From the NCBI GenBank assembly GCA_003153505.1, contig PLZA01000027.1, positions 1-59,127 on the forward strand: a stretch of 59,127 nucleotides of DNA, written 5' to 3'. A program made the position numbers and the translations under genes. Below the pieces are notes generated by a model. It saw nothing but the letters and a program-made list of their open reading frames with translations, ran no database searches and had not been told where the DNA came from. Of this stretch, positions 7,938-15,955 are shown piece after piece. Origin of the DNA: Candidatus Dormiibacterota bacterium (GTDB taxonomy: Bacteria > Chloroflexota > Dormibacteria > Aeolococcales > Aeolococcaceae). How positions within the stretch are numbered: the stretch's first letter is position 1; each line of letters begins with the position of its first letter.

Positions 7938-8630
7938 ATGACCGACACCACCTATCCCGCGGACGCCGGCGCCGCGACGCACCTGCTCACTGTGCGAGGC
8001 GCCACCGTGCCCTCGTCGCTGGACGAGACAAGGGACATTCACAACTCGACCGCGGGGGCGCCGCAGAGTGCCGCCGGCGCGCGGGCCCTCGGAGATCTCA
8101 GCCACAACGTCTACGCGCCGATCGGCAAGGATCTCGACGGCCAGCTGCTGTTCATCGACCTCTGGAACAGCGTCTCCGGGTTGAACATGTTCTTCTCGAA
8201 TCCGCAGGTGCAGGCCGCGGCCGGCCAGCTCTTCTCGAATCGAGATGGCATCGTCTGGTCGCGGCTCGAAGGCTTCGGTGCATTTCAGCTTTCGCTACCG
8301 AGCGGCCGTTCCATCGGCGCCGTCGGCTTGATCCAGGTCCCGGTCACATCGGTCGAGCAGGCGGCCGAGGCGTTCAGCGCCTATGCCGCCACGACGATCA
8401 ACACGGCACGGAGCTACGGCATCGTCAGCCACAGCACCTGGCTGCGTGTCCCGAACCCCGGCGAAGCGCCAACCAAGGAGCTGATCGGCGTCGACTTCTG
8501 GATGGACGCGGACCGCATGAACGAGTACTACGACCTCTCGCTCGGCTTCGAGCACTTCGGGCCGGTGTTCGCCGGGCCGCCGGACACATCGGTGTGGCGC
8601 GCGGCTCCTGGCGAATGGGTCGAGTGGTAG
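7938..8630 (+). CDS. Hypothetical protein, probable ECF42 regulon member
   Basis: A 230-residue protein with no signal peptide or membrane segment. A GAGGAG ribosome-binding site precedes ATG 7938. Segments such as LLFIDLWNSVSGLNMFFSNP and LIGVDFWMDADRMNEYYDL, about 120 residues apart, resemble each other (hydrophobic strand, D.W, then a helix with M.xY/F). This hints at two copies of an alpha/beta barrel unit of the ABM/YCII kind. That fold guess is inference. Its position behind the sigma gene and its own TGTCGA-N17-CGTC promoter suggest it acts in the same stress response. Confidence 0.65.
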   Translation: MTDTTYPADAGAATHLLTVRGATVPSSLDETRDIHNSTAGAPQSAAGARALGDLSHNVYAPIGKDLDGQLLFIDLWNSVSGLNMFFSNPQVQAAAGQLFSNRDGIVWSRLEGFGAFQLSLPSGRSIGAVGLIQVPVTSVEQAAEAFSAYAATTINTARSYGIVSHSTWLRVPNPGEAPTKELIGVDFWMDADRMNEYYDLSLGFEHFGPVFAGPPDTSVWRAAPGEWVEW

Positions 8631-8700
8631 CTCGCATCTGACCAACCGGCGTCGCGGGCTGTGAGGGCTCGCGACGCCGGCGTTCGGCGATGATGCGCGG

Positions 8701-9855
8701 ATGACGGTTGTCGCGTGGATCGGTGCCGCACTCGGGCTGGCAATCGTTCTGTCGACGCTGATGAGCGTGGTGACCTCGCTGGTGCTGCCCCGGCTCGGTT
8801 CATCCAGGGTGCAGAAGTACGCGGGGAGGGGCATGATCAAGCTCTTCTCGCGCATCTCCCACCGCTTCGACACGTACGAAGCCCGCGACCGCTTTCTCGC
8901 CCTCCAGGCGCCGCTGTACCTCATCGTCCTCCTGGTGATCTGGCTGGGGGCATTGCTCATCGGCTTCGCGCTGATGCTCTGGCCGTTCATGCGGGCGGGC
9001 GGCCTCATCCACGCGGTCACGGTGAGCGGATCGTCACTCTTCACCCTGGGATTCGCGGCCGAATCGGGCGTCGCCCCGCGCCTGCTCGTCTTCGCCGCGG
9101 CGGCGGCGGGTCTGTGGATCGTCGCCCTTCAGATCGCATACCTGCCGGTCCTCTACGGCGCATTCAACCGGCGTGAGGTGCTGGTGACGATGCTGGACAG
9201 CCGAGCAGGCTCGCCGGCCTGGGGGCCCGAGCTGCTGGCCCGCAGTGAATTGGTCGATAATGTCCAGAACCTGGCACGGCTCTACCAGCGCTGGGAGGAG
9301 TGGGCGGCAGACGTCGCCGAGACCCACGCGTCGTATCCCGTGCTCCTCTGGTTCCGCTCACCCCACCCGTACCGGTCGTGGGTCATCGGACTGCTCGCGG
9401 TGATGGACGCCGCCGCGATGCAGCTCGCCACCCAGCCGCTGGCGGCGCCGTCCGAGGCACGCGCCTTCCTGCGCATGGGTTACATGTGCCTGCGCGACCT
9501 CGCGACGGTGGTCGGCCTCCCCTATGACCCTGACCCGAAACCCGGCGACCCCATTCAGCTGACCGAGGACAACTACCAGGACGCCCTCCATCATCTCGAG
9601 CACGTTGACTGGAAGATGCAGCGCGGTGCGGCGGAGTCGTGGATTCATTTCCGCGGCTGGCGCGTCAACTACGAGTCACTGGCCTACGGGATTGCCGATG
9701 CGGTGAACGCACCGCCGGCGCTCTGGGCGGGTCCGCGCCGAAACCTGCCGCCGAGCTTGCAGCCTCCGGATCGCCCGCCGCATCGCGAGCCATCGGCGGA
9801 GATGCAGCGCATTCGCAAGCTCACCGCGAAGCGTCGCTCCGCTCGCGAGACGTGA
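8701..9855 (+). CDS. Membrane protein with potassium-channel-like pore segment
   Basis: A 384-residue protein. Hydrophobic segments lie at about residues 2-28, 65-92 and 122-152, with a re-entrant-looking SGSSLFTLGFAAE (about 109-121) between the last two. The arrangement helix, T-x-G-F loop, helix resembles a two-TM ion-channel pore, where the filter is T-x-G-Y/F-G, but here Ala replaces the last Gly. The remaining 230 residues are a cytoplasmic helical domain (ELVDNVQNLARLYQRWEEW and others) ending in a basic, proline-rich tail. I place it with an uncharacterised membrane family; an ion-channel role is inference. GATGAT lies 6 nt before ATG, as in the leaderless genes here. Confidence 0.65.
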   Translation: MTVVAWIGAALGLAIVLSTLMSVVTSLVLPRLGSSRVQKYAGRGMIKLFSRISHRFDTYEARDRFLALQAPLYLIVLLVIWLGALLIGFALMLWPFMRAGGLIHAVTVSGSSLFTLGFAAESGVAPRLLVFAAAAAGLWIVALQIAYLPVLYGAFNRREVLVTMLDSRAGSPAWGPELLARSELVDNVQNLARLYQRWEEWAADVAETHASYPVLLWFRSPHPYRSWVIGLLAVMDAAAMQLATQPLAAPSEARAFLRMGYMCLRDLATVVGLPYDPDPKPGDPIQLTEDNYQDALHHLEHVDWKMQRGAAESWIHFRGWRVNYESLAYGIADAVNAPPALWAGPRRNLPPSLQPPDRPPHREPSAEMQRIRKLTAKRRSARET

Positions 9856-9900
9856 TTCCTGTCAGCGCCGCGACGCAGGCTCGATCGTGCCCCGGAAGGA

Positions 9901-10344
9901 TCAGGTGAGGCGCACGTAGCGCACCTTGGCGAGCGGGTCCAGGATCCACTCCGGGGCAAGGCTGTCCCAGAACGAGCGGGCGGAGCCGTCGTCGCGGATC
10001 ACGAACGCGTCGATGCGCCGCGCGCCCAGTTCGCTGAGCCGTTTGGCGGCTGCGTCGAGCAGCGATCGCCCGACCCCGAAGCGGCGATGCGACGGCGCAA
10101 CCGCGATCCGGTAGATGCTCCCCCGCCAGCCGTTCCAGGCCGCGATCACCGAGCCGACCACGGTAACGCCGTCGACCGCGACGAGCAGCGCACCCGGCGC
10201 GTCGGTGAGGAGCGCCGTCACGCCGGCGGTGTCGTCGGTGATCGTCGGATGGGTTCCGGACTGCCCCCAGAGCCGGAGCACGGCATCAATATCCAACAAG
10301 GTCGCGGCCCGAATCTCGACCGCCCGCGAGTGATTCGCTGACAT
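9901..10344 (-). CDS. GNAT-family N-acetyltransferase
   Basis: A 147-residue acetyl-CoA-dependent acetyltransferase. The acetyl-CoA pyrophosphate-binding motif is visible as IAVAPSHRRFGVGRSLLDAA (Q/RxxGxG/A type), followed by the usual alpha4-beta6 region ARRIDAFVIRDDGSARSFWD. The substrate is unknown. ATG 10344 was chosen over longer options because a -10-like TATCCT (10351-10356, minus strand) lies 6 nt upstream, the spacing seen at many single-gene starts in this window and consistent with a leaderless mRNA. Confidence 0.85.
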   Translation of the reverse strand: MSANHSRAVEIRAATLLDIDAVLRLWGQSGTHPTITDDTAGVTALLTDAPGALLVAVDGVTVVGSVIAAWNGWRGSIYRIAVAPSHRRFGVGRSLLDAAAKRLSELGARRIDAFVIRDDGSARSFWDSLAPEWILDPLAKVRYVRLT

Positions 10345-10577
10345 CGCGCGAGGATAACCGTTCGTTACAGGCTTGCCACACGCAGCGCCGAGCGGCACCT
10401 AGCATGGGTCGACACCGAGCAAGCCGCTCGATCCATGCAGGTCAAGAAATGCTGAGGTGGCGAACAGGGACGGCTGAGCAGCGCGACGCTGACGGCCGGA
10501 AGGACACCGCGCGCCGCCCGGAGACCGCAGCCGGTAATCAGCCATGCTCGGCGCTCCGCTGTTCATCGCTGGTCGGC

Positions 10578-11345
10578 ATGCCCTGCAGCTACGTCGACCG
10601 TCGAGGACGCCGCTGCAAGACGGCGTGGTGCCCGGCGGACCGGAGCGTGGTGGATGGCAAGATCTATTGCGCGCTGCACGCCCACGCGATGCAAGCGTTG
10701 GAGTGGGAGTTCGGGGCGGCGTCGCATCCTGACATCGACAGCCGCACCGTCCCGGTGCTCCAGTGGATCTCGTCGGCTGCAGCTGACGAGGTCATCGCGA
10801 CTCTCAACGTGTTCTGCGCGCTGAACGGCGAGATGCTCGTCGCCGAGCCGGTGCGCCGGCGCTTCAACCCTGTGTCCCACACAAGGGTCTGGGAGAAGCA
10901 GTGGAAGACGCTCTCGCCGACGAGCGTGACCATCCGCGTCTCGATCAGCTCTGACGAGGACCGGCCCACCGAGATCCACATCACGGTGAATGGGCACGAC
11001 GTGAACGTCGTCCCCCCACCGTTCAATCGCGAGCTGAGCGCGCCGACCGAAGCTGACATGCGCTGGCTCGACCAGGAGGTGCTCTCGCCCATCAGCGCTG
11101 CTGTCGCTCGCTGGATGATGCAGGCGGCGGAGACCAAGGACCTCGGCTACATCCCCGTCGGCGGGGGCATCGACGACGCCGATGCCCGTCTGCTGGCGCG
11201 CCCCGCGACCGCGGGTCGGGAGGCCGCCCCCGCGCCGAGGAACAACGTCGACGAGGCAGCGCTCGACGAGGTCCGTCGCGCACATTTTCTGTACGGGCTC
11301 GAGGAGATCCAGGCGGTCGCGGAGCGCAACGCCGAGAGCGGCTGA
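10578..11345 (+). CDS. Hypothetical protein with N-terminal zinc-finger-like Cys/His cluster
   Basis: A 255-residue protein if started at ATG 10578; an upstream ATG at 10404 is possible but adds a low-complexity Arg-rich stretch. Residues 3-37 carry CSYVDRRGRRCKTAWCPAD, then YCALHAH, a C-x9-C-x3-C...C-x2-H arrangement that could bind zinc. The central part (WEKQWKTLSPTSVTIRVS, EIHITVNGHDVNVVPPPF) is a beta-rich region of unknown type. It is probably cytoplasmic. I do not recognise the family. It is followed 33 nt later by a GNAT gene with its own promoter. Confidence 0.6.
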   Translation: MPCSYVDRRGRRCKTAWCPADRSVVDGKIYCALHAHAMQALEWEFGAASHPDIDSRTVPVLQWISSAAADEVIATLNVFCALNGEMLVAEPVRRRFNPVSHTRVWEKQWKTLSPTSVTIRVSISSDEDRPTEIHITVNGHDVNVVPPPFNRELSAPTEADMRWLDQEVLSPISAAVARWMMQAAETKDLGYIPVGGGIDDADARLLARPATAGREAAPAPRNNVDEAALDEVRRAHFLYGLEEIQAVAERNAESG

Positions 11346-11378
11346 CCGGCGCTCGGGTCGCGCGGGTACGCTCGTGGC

Positions 11379-11906
11379 GTGACCGGTGCAGCGCAGCATG
11401 GCTCCGAGCTCCGCGTGGCAGGCTCCGCCACGCCGGAGATCAGCGCTGCAATCATCGAAGAAGTTGCCGCGTGGGGCGCATCGGTGGGATTCCCCAGCTG
11501 GATGCCCGGGTCGTTCACCGGTCCGGAGAGCATCGGCATGTCCCGGCTGCGCGGCGACATCGCGGCCGGCGGCCTCCATCTCGTGTGGCAGGGTTCCCAT
11601 GCGCTGGCAACGTTCTCGCTGCTGGAACGCGATCTGCTCTACTGGCCGGCAGCTGGAGCTGACGCGCTCTATCTGCACCGATTCGCCGTGCGCCGTGTGG
11701 CTGCCGGCGCCGGGCGCCACGCAGTGCTCTGGTCCCTGCGCGAGGCGCATCGCCGGGGACGCCCGTTCGTGCGCCTGGACTGTCTAGCGGAGAACCCAGG
11801 AATCCGCCGCTACTACGAACGCTTCGGGTTCACCGAAGTCGGCGAGCGGACGATTGACGGCACCCGCTACAGCCTGTACGAGGTCGCCGTAGCCGAGGCT
11901 CCGTAA
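11379..11906 (+). CDS. GNAT-family N-acetyltransferase
   Basis: A 175-residue acetyltransferase with the segments ALYLHRFAVRRVAAGAGRHA (acetyl-CoA loop), RLDCLAENPGIRRYYERFGF and a final EVGERTIDGTRYSLYEV. The middle motif (LDC...N..L/IRRYYE..GF) is typical of GNATs. The acceptor substrate cannot be deduced. It starts with GTG, and a TACGCT hexamer at 11367-11372 lies 6 nt upstream, suggesting leaderless expression independent of the preceding gene. Confidence 0.85.
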   Translation: MTGAAQHGSELRVAGSATPEISAAIIEEVAAWGASVGFPSWMPGSFTGPESIGMSRLRGDIAAGGLHLVWQGSHALATFSLLERDLLYWPAAGADALYLHRFAVRRVAAGAGRHAVLWSLREAHRRGRPFVRLDCLAENPGIRRYYERFGFTEVGERTIDGTRYSLYEVAVAEAP

Positions 11907-11910
11907 GGCC

Positions 11911-12252
11911 TCACTGCTGCATGGCGCGAGCGATGATGGTTGCCACCGCCGCCGTCTTCGCGTCCGCGTACTCCTGCACGTAGCTCCAGCGCTGCGCGCC
12001 GAGCTCGCGCTTGGTCCGCGCGTAAAGATCGCGGTCGTCCGGACTCGACCGAAGGTGATCGTGGAAGCTCAGCATCCTGTCGATCTCGAAGCAGCCCTCG
12101 ACGCCGTAGTGCGTCGGCCACGCGGTGTCGTACGGCAGCAGCTCGATTGACCCATCGAGGCGTTGTGGTTCGCCGATCGTCGCCGCACGGATGCGACGCT
12201 CGCTCTCACTCGGCGCGCCCGGGGGCGCCGCCGCACCGTCAGAATCTGACAT
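11911..12252 (-). CDS. GrpB/UPF0157-like protein with internal deletion
   Basis: A 113-residue protein. Residues 36-48 (ELLPYDTAWPTHY) match the very start of GrpB/UPF0157 nucleotidyltransferase-fold proteins. The rest (EIDRMLSFHDHLRSSPDDRD, YARTKRELGAQRWSYVQEYA) matches their C-terminal quarter. The intervening 80-90 residues, which normally include the GSTSVPGLxAKPIIDI active-site region, are missing, yet the frame is kept. It is probably a relic or a minimised protein rather than an enzyme. It overlaps the 3' end of the next minus-strand gene, whose stop lies inside its start region. Confidence 0.65.
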   Translation of the reverse strand: MSDSDGAAAPPGAPSESERRIRAATIGEPQRLDGSIELLPYDTAWPTHYGVEGCFEIDRMLSFHDHLRSSPDDRDLYARTKRELGAQRWSYVQEYADAKTAAVATIIARAMQQ

Positions 12253-12958
12253 TGTCGGCCCAAACCTGCAGCAGGCTGTCGTCGCCGGAGACTGTGATGC
12301 CGTCGGTACCCTGCCGGTTCATCGACCAGAGATACAAATCCGAGGCCTTGCCTCGCAGCTCGCAGTGTCCCCTCCCCCGGTCGGTGGTCACTTCAACCCG
12401 GTCACCGATGATGAGGTTCCAGGTTGCGCCACCATCGACCGCCACCAGGCGCAGGATGCGGCCGCCACCGTCTGGAGCTCTGGCCCGTCGCACCATGAGG
12501 CCGAACCATTCGTCGAGGGCGTCGAGCGCGTCGACGGTGGTCAGCGGCGTGATCGTCCCGCGCGCGGACTCGGCGTCACAGCGATGCGCGGCTGTCTCGT
12601 TGGCCTGACGCCGTGCCCAGAAGGCCAGCGCGTTCGGCGCCGGTCCCCAGAACCAGAAGTCGTCCTGAGGCGAGCCCGCTTCGAGCGTCTCGATCAGTGC
12701 GGCGCAGCCCTCGCGATACCAGGCCAGCAGTTCGTCGCGGCCGGCCGGACCCTCGAAGTCACGCTGCAGCCGTTCCGTCAACCGCTCTCGGACGATCGTC
12801 GCCGCCCACCGGTGCACGTCGCCGATGTGAAGCAGCAGCCTCTCGACATCCCAGCCGGGGCAACCGGGCACCGGTGCGTCGAGCGGCCCTGATTCGGCGG
12901 CTCGAGCGAGCGCCTCGCCGTCAGCGCGGACCCTCGCGATCTGCTGGTCGATGTCCAC
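12239..12958 (-). CDS. Maleylpyruvate isomerase-family (mycothiol-dependent type) protein
   Basis: A 239-residue MDMPI-type protein. The N-terminal four-helix bundle includes VPGCPGWDVERLLLHIGDVH and a later RRQANETAAHRCDAE, holding the His/Glu residues that bind metal in mycothiol-dependent isomerases and related DinB-fold enzymes. The C-terminal part (RILRLVAVDGGATWNLIIGD onward) is the SCP2-like domain typical of this family. GTG 12958 gives a normal start (VDIDQQIARVRADGEALARA). The family implies a mycothiol-type thiol cofactor only in a general way; the substrate is unknown. Confidence 0.85.
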   Translation of the reverse strand: MDIDQQIARVRADGEALARAAESGPLDAPVPGCPGWDVERLLLHIGDVHRWAATIVRERLTERLQRDFEGPAGRDELLAWYREGCAALIETLEAGSPQDDFWFWGPAPNALAFWARRQANETAAHRCDAESARGTITPLTTVDALDALDEWFGLMVRRARAPDGGGRILRLVAVDGGATWNLIIGDRVEVTTDRGRGHCELRGKASDLYLWSMNRQGTDGITVSGDDSLLQVWADNVRF

Positions 12959-13102
12959 GCCGGCGAGTCTCGCATCACCGGCTCGGTGCCGGATGCCGAC
13001 CCAAATTGACACGCACCGGAGGCCGGCGGAAGATTGAGCCCTGGACGGTTCGCCCGCATTGCCCCCGGCGTCGGGCCATCGTCGCACCGGAGGAGTTCTG
13101 CC

Positions 13103-13790
13103 GTGAACGGTGACGTTGTGCGATCGCTGATTCCTGAGCAGGTGACCCCGGGCAAGCGGCTCGGACGGCACATCGTCCACGACCCGCGCTCACGGGACTT
13201 CCCCGCGGAGGGAGCACCCGCGATCACAAGCGTCATCCACAACGCGACCGGCCTCCCGCTCAACCAAGGCGACATCGGCTCGTGCACAGCGAACGCACTG
13301 TGCGGTGCTCTGAACTCGGCACCCGACTTCAAGGGCGGCGCGCCGAGGACCGAGACGGACGCCATCACGGTCTACGAACTCGAGACCAAGCTGGAAGGCG
13401 ATCCGTACCCAGCGAACGACCCGGGCGGCAGCGGTCTCGAGGTGTGCAAGGCTGGCGTCCAACTCGGCTGGATCTCCTCGTACCAGCACGCGTTCGGCCT
13501 CGACAGTGCGCTGCTCGCGCTCGTCCTCCGCCCGGTCATCACGGGGATCGGCTGGTACACGAGCTTTGACACACCTTCTGGATCCGGGCTCGTCGTGATC
13601 GCACCAGGAGCGACCGTCAGAGGCGGCCACGAGGTGGTCGCCGACCAGATCGACGCCCCCAACCAGCTGGTCTGGTTCTGGAACAGCTGGGGGTCCGACC
13701 TTCGGCGTCGGAGGTCGCTTCTGCATGTCGTTCGACACGTGGCAGCAGCTCCTCGAGCAGAGCGGGGACGTGACCGTTCCGATTCCCTAG
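13103..13790 (+). pseudogene. Papain-like (C1 family) cysteine peptidase, frameshifted near 3' end
   Basis: The GTG at 13103 follows a GGAGGAG ribosome-binding site. Residues Q55 and C61 in NQGDIGSCTANA form the oxyanion-hole Gln and nucleophile Cys; His is in RGGHEVVADQ and Asn in WFWNSWG, so the full catalytic set is present. Right after NSWG a run of five G (13689-13693) puts the reading frame into an Arg-rich tail. With four G it would read PTFGVGGRFCMSFDTW and end at the TAG at 13788-13790 (228 residues), a natural C-terminus for the family. It is either a true frameshift or a homopolymer sequencing error. There is no signal peptide; it is probably cytoplasmic. Confidence 0.75.
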
Positions 13791-13897
13791 CGCCTGCTGA
13801 TCTTTCCCCACCCGGGCTGTGGATAACCGGCGAGATCGCGTGGCGGCCAGAGAGGCGCCGCTGATCGGGGTGTGGAAAACTCGGTGCTAGGGAGGCC

Positions 13898-15367
13898 TCA
13901 GGGCACGAGGTCGCGAGCCGGCCCGGCCACGTGGAGCGGATCGATGAGATCGGAAAATTCACGGGCCAGCCCGCTGCTCCGAGCCTCGCTGCTGACAGCG
14001 GCCGCGACCGCCGGCGCCACGTCGCGGTTGAAGACGGACGGGATGATGTACTCCGGGTTGAGATCCTCGCCGACGACATCGGCGATGGCGTGCGCAGCCG
14101 CCAGCTTCATGGCGGCGCTGATCTGGCCCGCACCGCTATCCAGCAGGCCGCGGAAGAAGCCGGGAAAGCAGAGGACGTTGTTGATCTGGTTCGGGTAGTC
14201 GCTTCGGCCCGTCGCGATCACCGCGGCTGAGCCCTCGATCGCCTCCGGCTGCACCTCCGGTTCCGGGTTGGCCAGCGCGAACACGATGGGGCTCGGTGCC
14301 ATGAGGCGTACGAGGTCGGCATCGAGAGCGCCACCGACGCTGGTGCCGATGAAGACGTCCGCATCGATCAGCGCCTCACGCAGGCCACCGGTCACGCGGC
14401 GGCGGTTGGTGGTGGTGGCGTAGCTCACCTGCGCAGGGCTCAGGTCGGCAGCGCCCTCACTCAGGATCCCGCCACGATCAACTCCGATGATGTGGCCGAC
14501 ACCCGCGGTGATGAGCAGCCGGGACACTGCGGTTCCTGCGGCCCCAACGCCGAGACAGACGACGCGAACGTCCTCCAACCGCTTGCCGACGATCTTGAGT
14601 GCGTTGAGGAGCGCGGCGGTAACGACGATCGCGGTCCCGTGCTGATCGTCGTGGAAGACGGGGATGTCGAGCAGTTCGGTCAATCGCTGCTCGATCTCGA
14701 AGCATCGCGGTGCGGCGATGTCCTCGAGATTGATACCGCCAAAAATCGGCGCGATATTGACCACCGTTTGGATGATCTGGTCGACGTCCTGCGTTGCAAG
14801 ACAGATCGGGAAGGCGTCGACGCTGCCGAACTCCTTGAAGAGCATCGACTTGCCCTCCATGACCGGGATCGCCGCTTCCGGGCCGATGTTGCCCAGGCCG
14901 AGGACGGCGCTGCCGTCGGTCACGATGGCAACCGCATTGCGTTTGATGGTGAGGTTGCGCACCCGGCGCGGATCCTCGGCGATGGCAAGACAGATCCGCG
15001 CGACCCCAGGCGTGTACACCATCGACAGGTCGTCGCGCGTCCGGATCGTGTGGCGCGGGGTCACCTCGATCTTGCCGCCGAGATGCGCGAGGAAGGTGCG
15101 ATCCGAGTACTCGAGCACCTCGACACCGGGCACTTGCGACATCCGTTGGATCAGCTTCTGGGCGTGGTCGGCGTTGCCGGCGAGCACGGTGATGTCGCGG
15201 ACGATCCCATTGCCCTCGACGCGGACGATGTCGAGGGCACGGATGTCGCCGCCGACGCTCCCGATGGCCGAGGTGAGCTGGCCGAGCATGCCCGGCCTGT
15301 TCACGATGCGGCACCTGGCGGTGAAGGCAAAGCTCGCGGAGGGGTGCTGGATCACGGCGCGCACCAT
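13898..15367 (-). CDS. ACT-domain NAD(P)-dependent malic enzyme
   Basis: A 489-residue malate dehydrogenase (decarboxylating), which converts malate to pyruvate and CO2. Residues about 14-90 are an ACT ligand-binding domain (NRPGMLGQLTSAIGSVGGDI), suggesting allosteric control by an amino acid or similar ligand. The malic N-terminal domain has YTPGVARICLAIAED, AIVTDGSAVLGLGNIGP and FHDDQHGTAIV. The NAD-binding domain has CLGVGAAGTAVSRLL and the ending PNQINNVLCFPGFFRGLLD. This malic-plus-ACT architecture is known in Gram-positives. It is divergent from the MarR gene and could supply pyruvate and reducing power for the nearby branched-chain amino acid pathway, though that link is inference. 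Confidence 0.95.
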   Translation of the reverse strand: MVRAVIQHPSASFAFTARCRIVNRPGMLGQLTSAIGSVGGDIRALDIVRVEGNGIVRDITVLAGNADHAQKLIQRMSQVPGVEVLEYSDRTFLAHLGGKIEVTPRHTIRTRDDLSMVYTPGVARICLAIAEDPRRVRNLTIKRNAVAIVTDGSAVLGLGNIGPEAAIPVMEGKSMLFKEFGSVDAFPICLATQDVDQIIQTVVNIAPIFGGINLEDIAAPRCFEIEQRLTELLDIPVFHDDQHGTAIVVTAALLNALKIVGKRLEDVRVVCLGVGAAGTAVSRLLITAGVGHIIGVDRGGILSEGAADLSPAQVSYATTTNRRRVTGGLREALIDADVFIGTSVGGALDADLVRLMAPSPIVFALANPEPEVQPEAIEGSAAVIATGRSDYPNQINNVLCFPGFFRGLLDSGAGQISAAMKLAAAHAIADVVGEDLNPEYIIPSVFNRDVAPAVAAAVSSEARSSGLAREFSDLIDPLHVAGPARDLVP

Positions 15368-15445
15368 CTTGACCGTATCGAGAGCGCGCGCAGACGTGCG
15401 TGGCGCTCGCTCTCGATCAACGGGTCACAAGATCCCTCGCAAAAT

Positions 15446-15465
15446 TACTTCATGCGATGTATTAT
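15446..15465 (+). promoter_or_regulatory. MarR-gene promoter and candidate operator
   Basis: TATTAT (15460-15465) lies 7 nt before ATG 15473, so the mRNA is probably leaderless. Overlapping its left edge is an imperfect 16-bp palindrome, TACTTC-ATGC-GATGTA (15446-15461), five of six positions symmetric. A MarR dimer bound here would block RNA polymerase, the usual autorepression layout. The stretch is visibly more AT-rich than its surroundings. Confidence 0.5.
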
Positions 15466-15472
15466 CTCTGGC

Positions 15473-15955
15473 ATGAAGGACCGCGCGGTGCTGCTCGAGC
15501 GGCTGATGACGGCTCAGGCTGCCCTCCGGCGCCGTTTCCTCGATGTCGCCTCGCCGGCGTTGCAGGCGGAGTTCGCCGAGGTGGGCGGCACCACCGTCCA
15601 CCAGATGGAGGTGGTGCGGCGTCTGCTCCTCGGGGATGGCATGAGCATGCGCGAGGTGGCCGAGGCGCAGGGGATCGGTCTCAGCGGTGCCACTCAGCTG
15701 GTCGATCGGTTGGAGCGGCGCGGGCTCGTGACCCGCGTTCGTGACGCGCGGGACCGGAGGGTGCAACACGTTGTCCCGACCGAGCGCGCAAAGGATCTCG
15801 CCGCGCGCTTCAAAGACGGCATGCGCCGAGCATCGGCGGAAGTGTTCACCGCCCTGGATGACGACGAGTTGCGGACCTATCTCGAACTGACCGAGCGCAT
15901 TGCGGCAACCGTCCACGACGATGCCGCGGAGCCTCTACGGAGGGCAACAGCGTGA
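15473..15955 (+). CDS. MarR-family transcriptional regulator
   Basis: A 160-residue winged-helix regulator. The DNA-binding part is [20 protein letters not shown], then [20 protein letters not shown] and the wing [20 protein letters not shown]. The N- and C-terminal helices form the dimer interface. It sits directly before an MFS exporter with a 4-nt GTGA overlap, the classic layout of a drug- or phenolic-responsive repressor controlling an efflux pump. ATG 15473 was chosen because of the well-placed TATTAT box 7 nt upstream. Confidence 0.9.
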   Translation: MKDRAVLLERLMTAQAALRRRFLDVASPALQAEFAEVGGTTVHQMEVVRRLLLGDGMSMREVAEAQGIGLSGATQLVDRLERRGLVTRVRDARDRRVQHVVPTERAKDLAARFKDGMRRASAEVFTALDDDELRTYLELTERIAATVHDDAAEPLRRATA

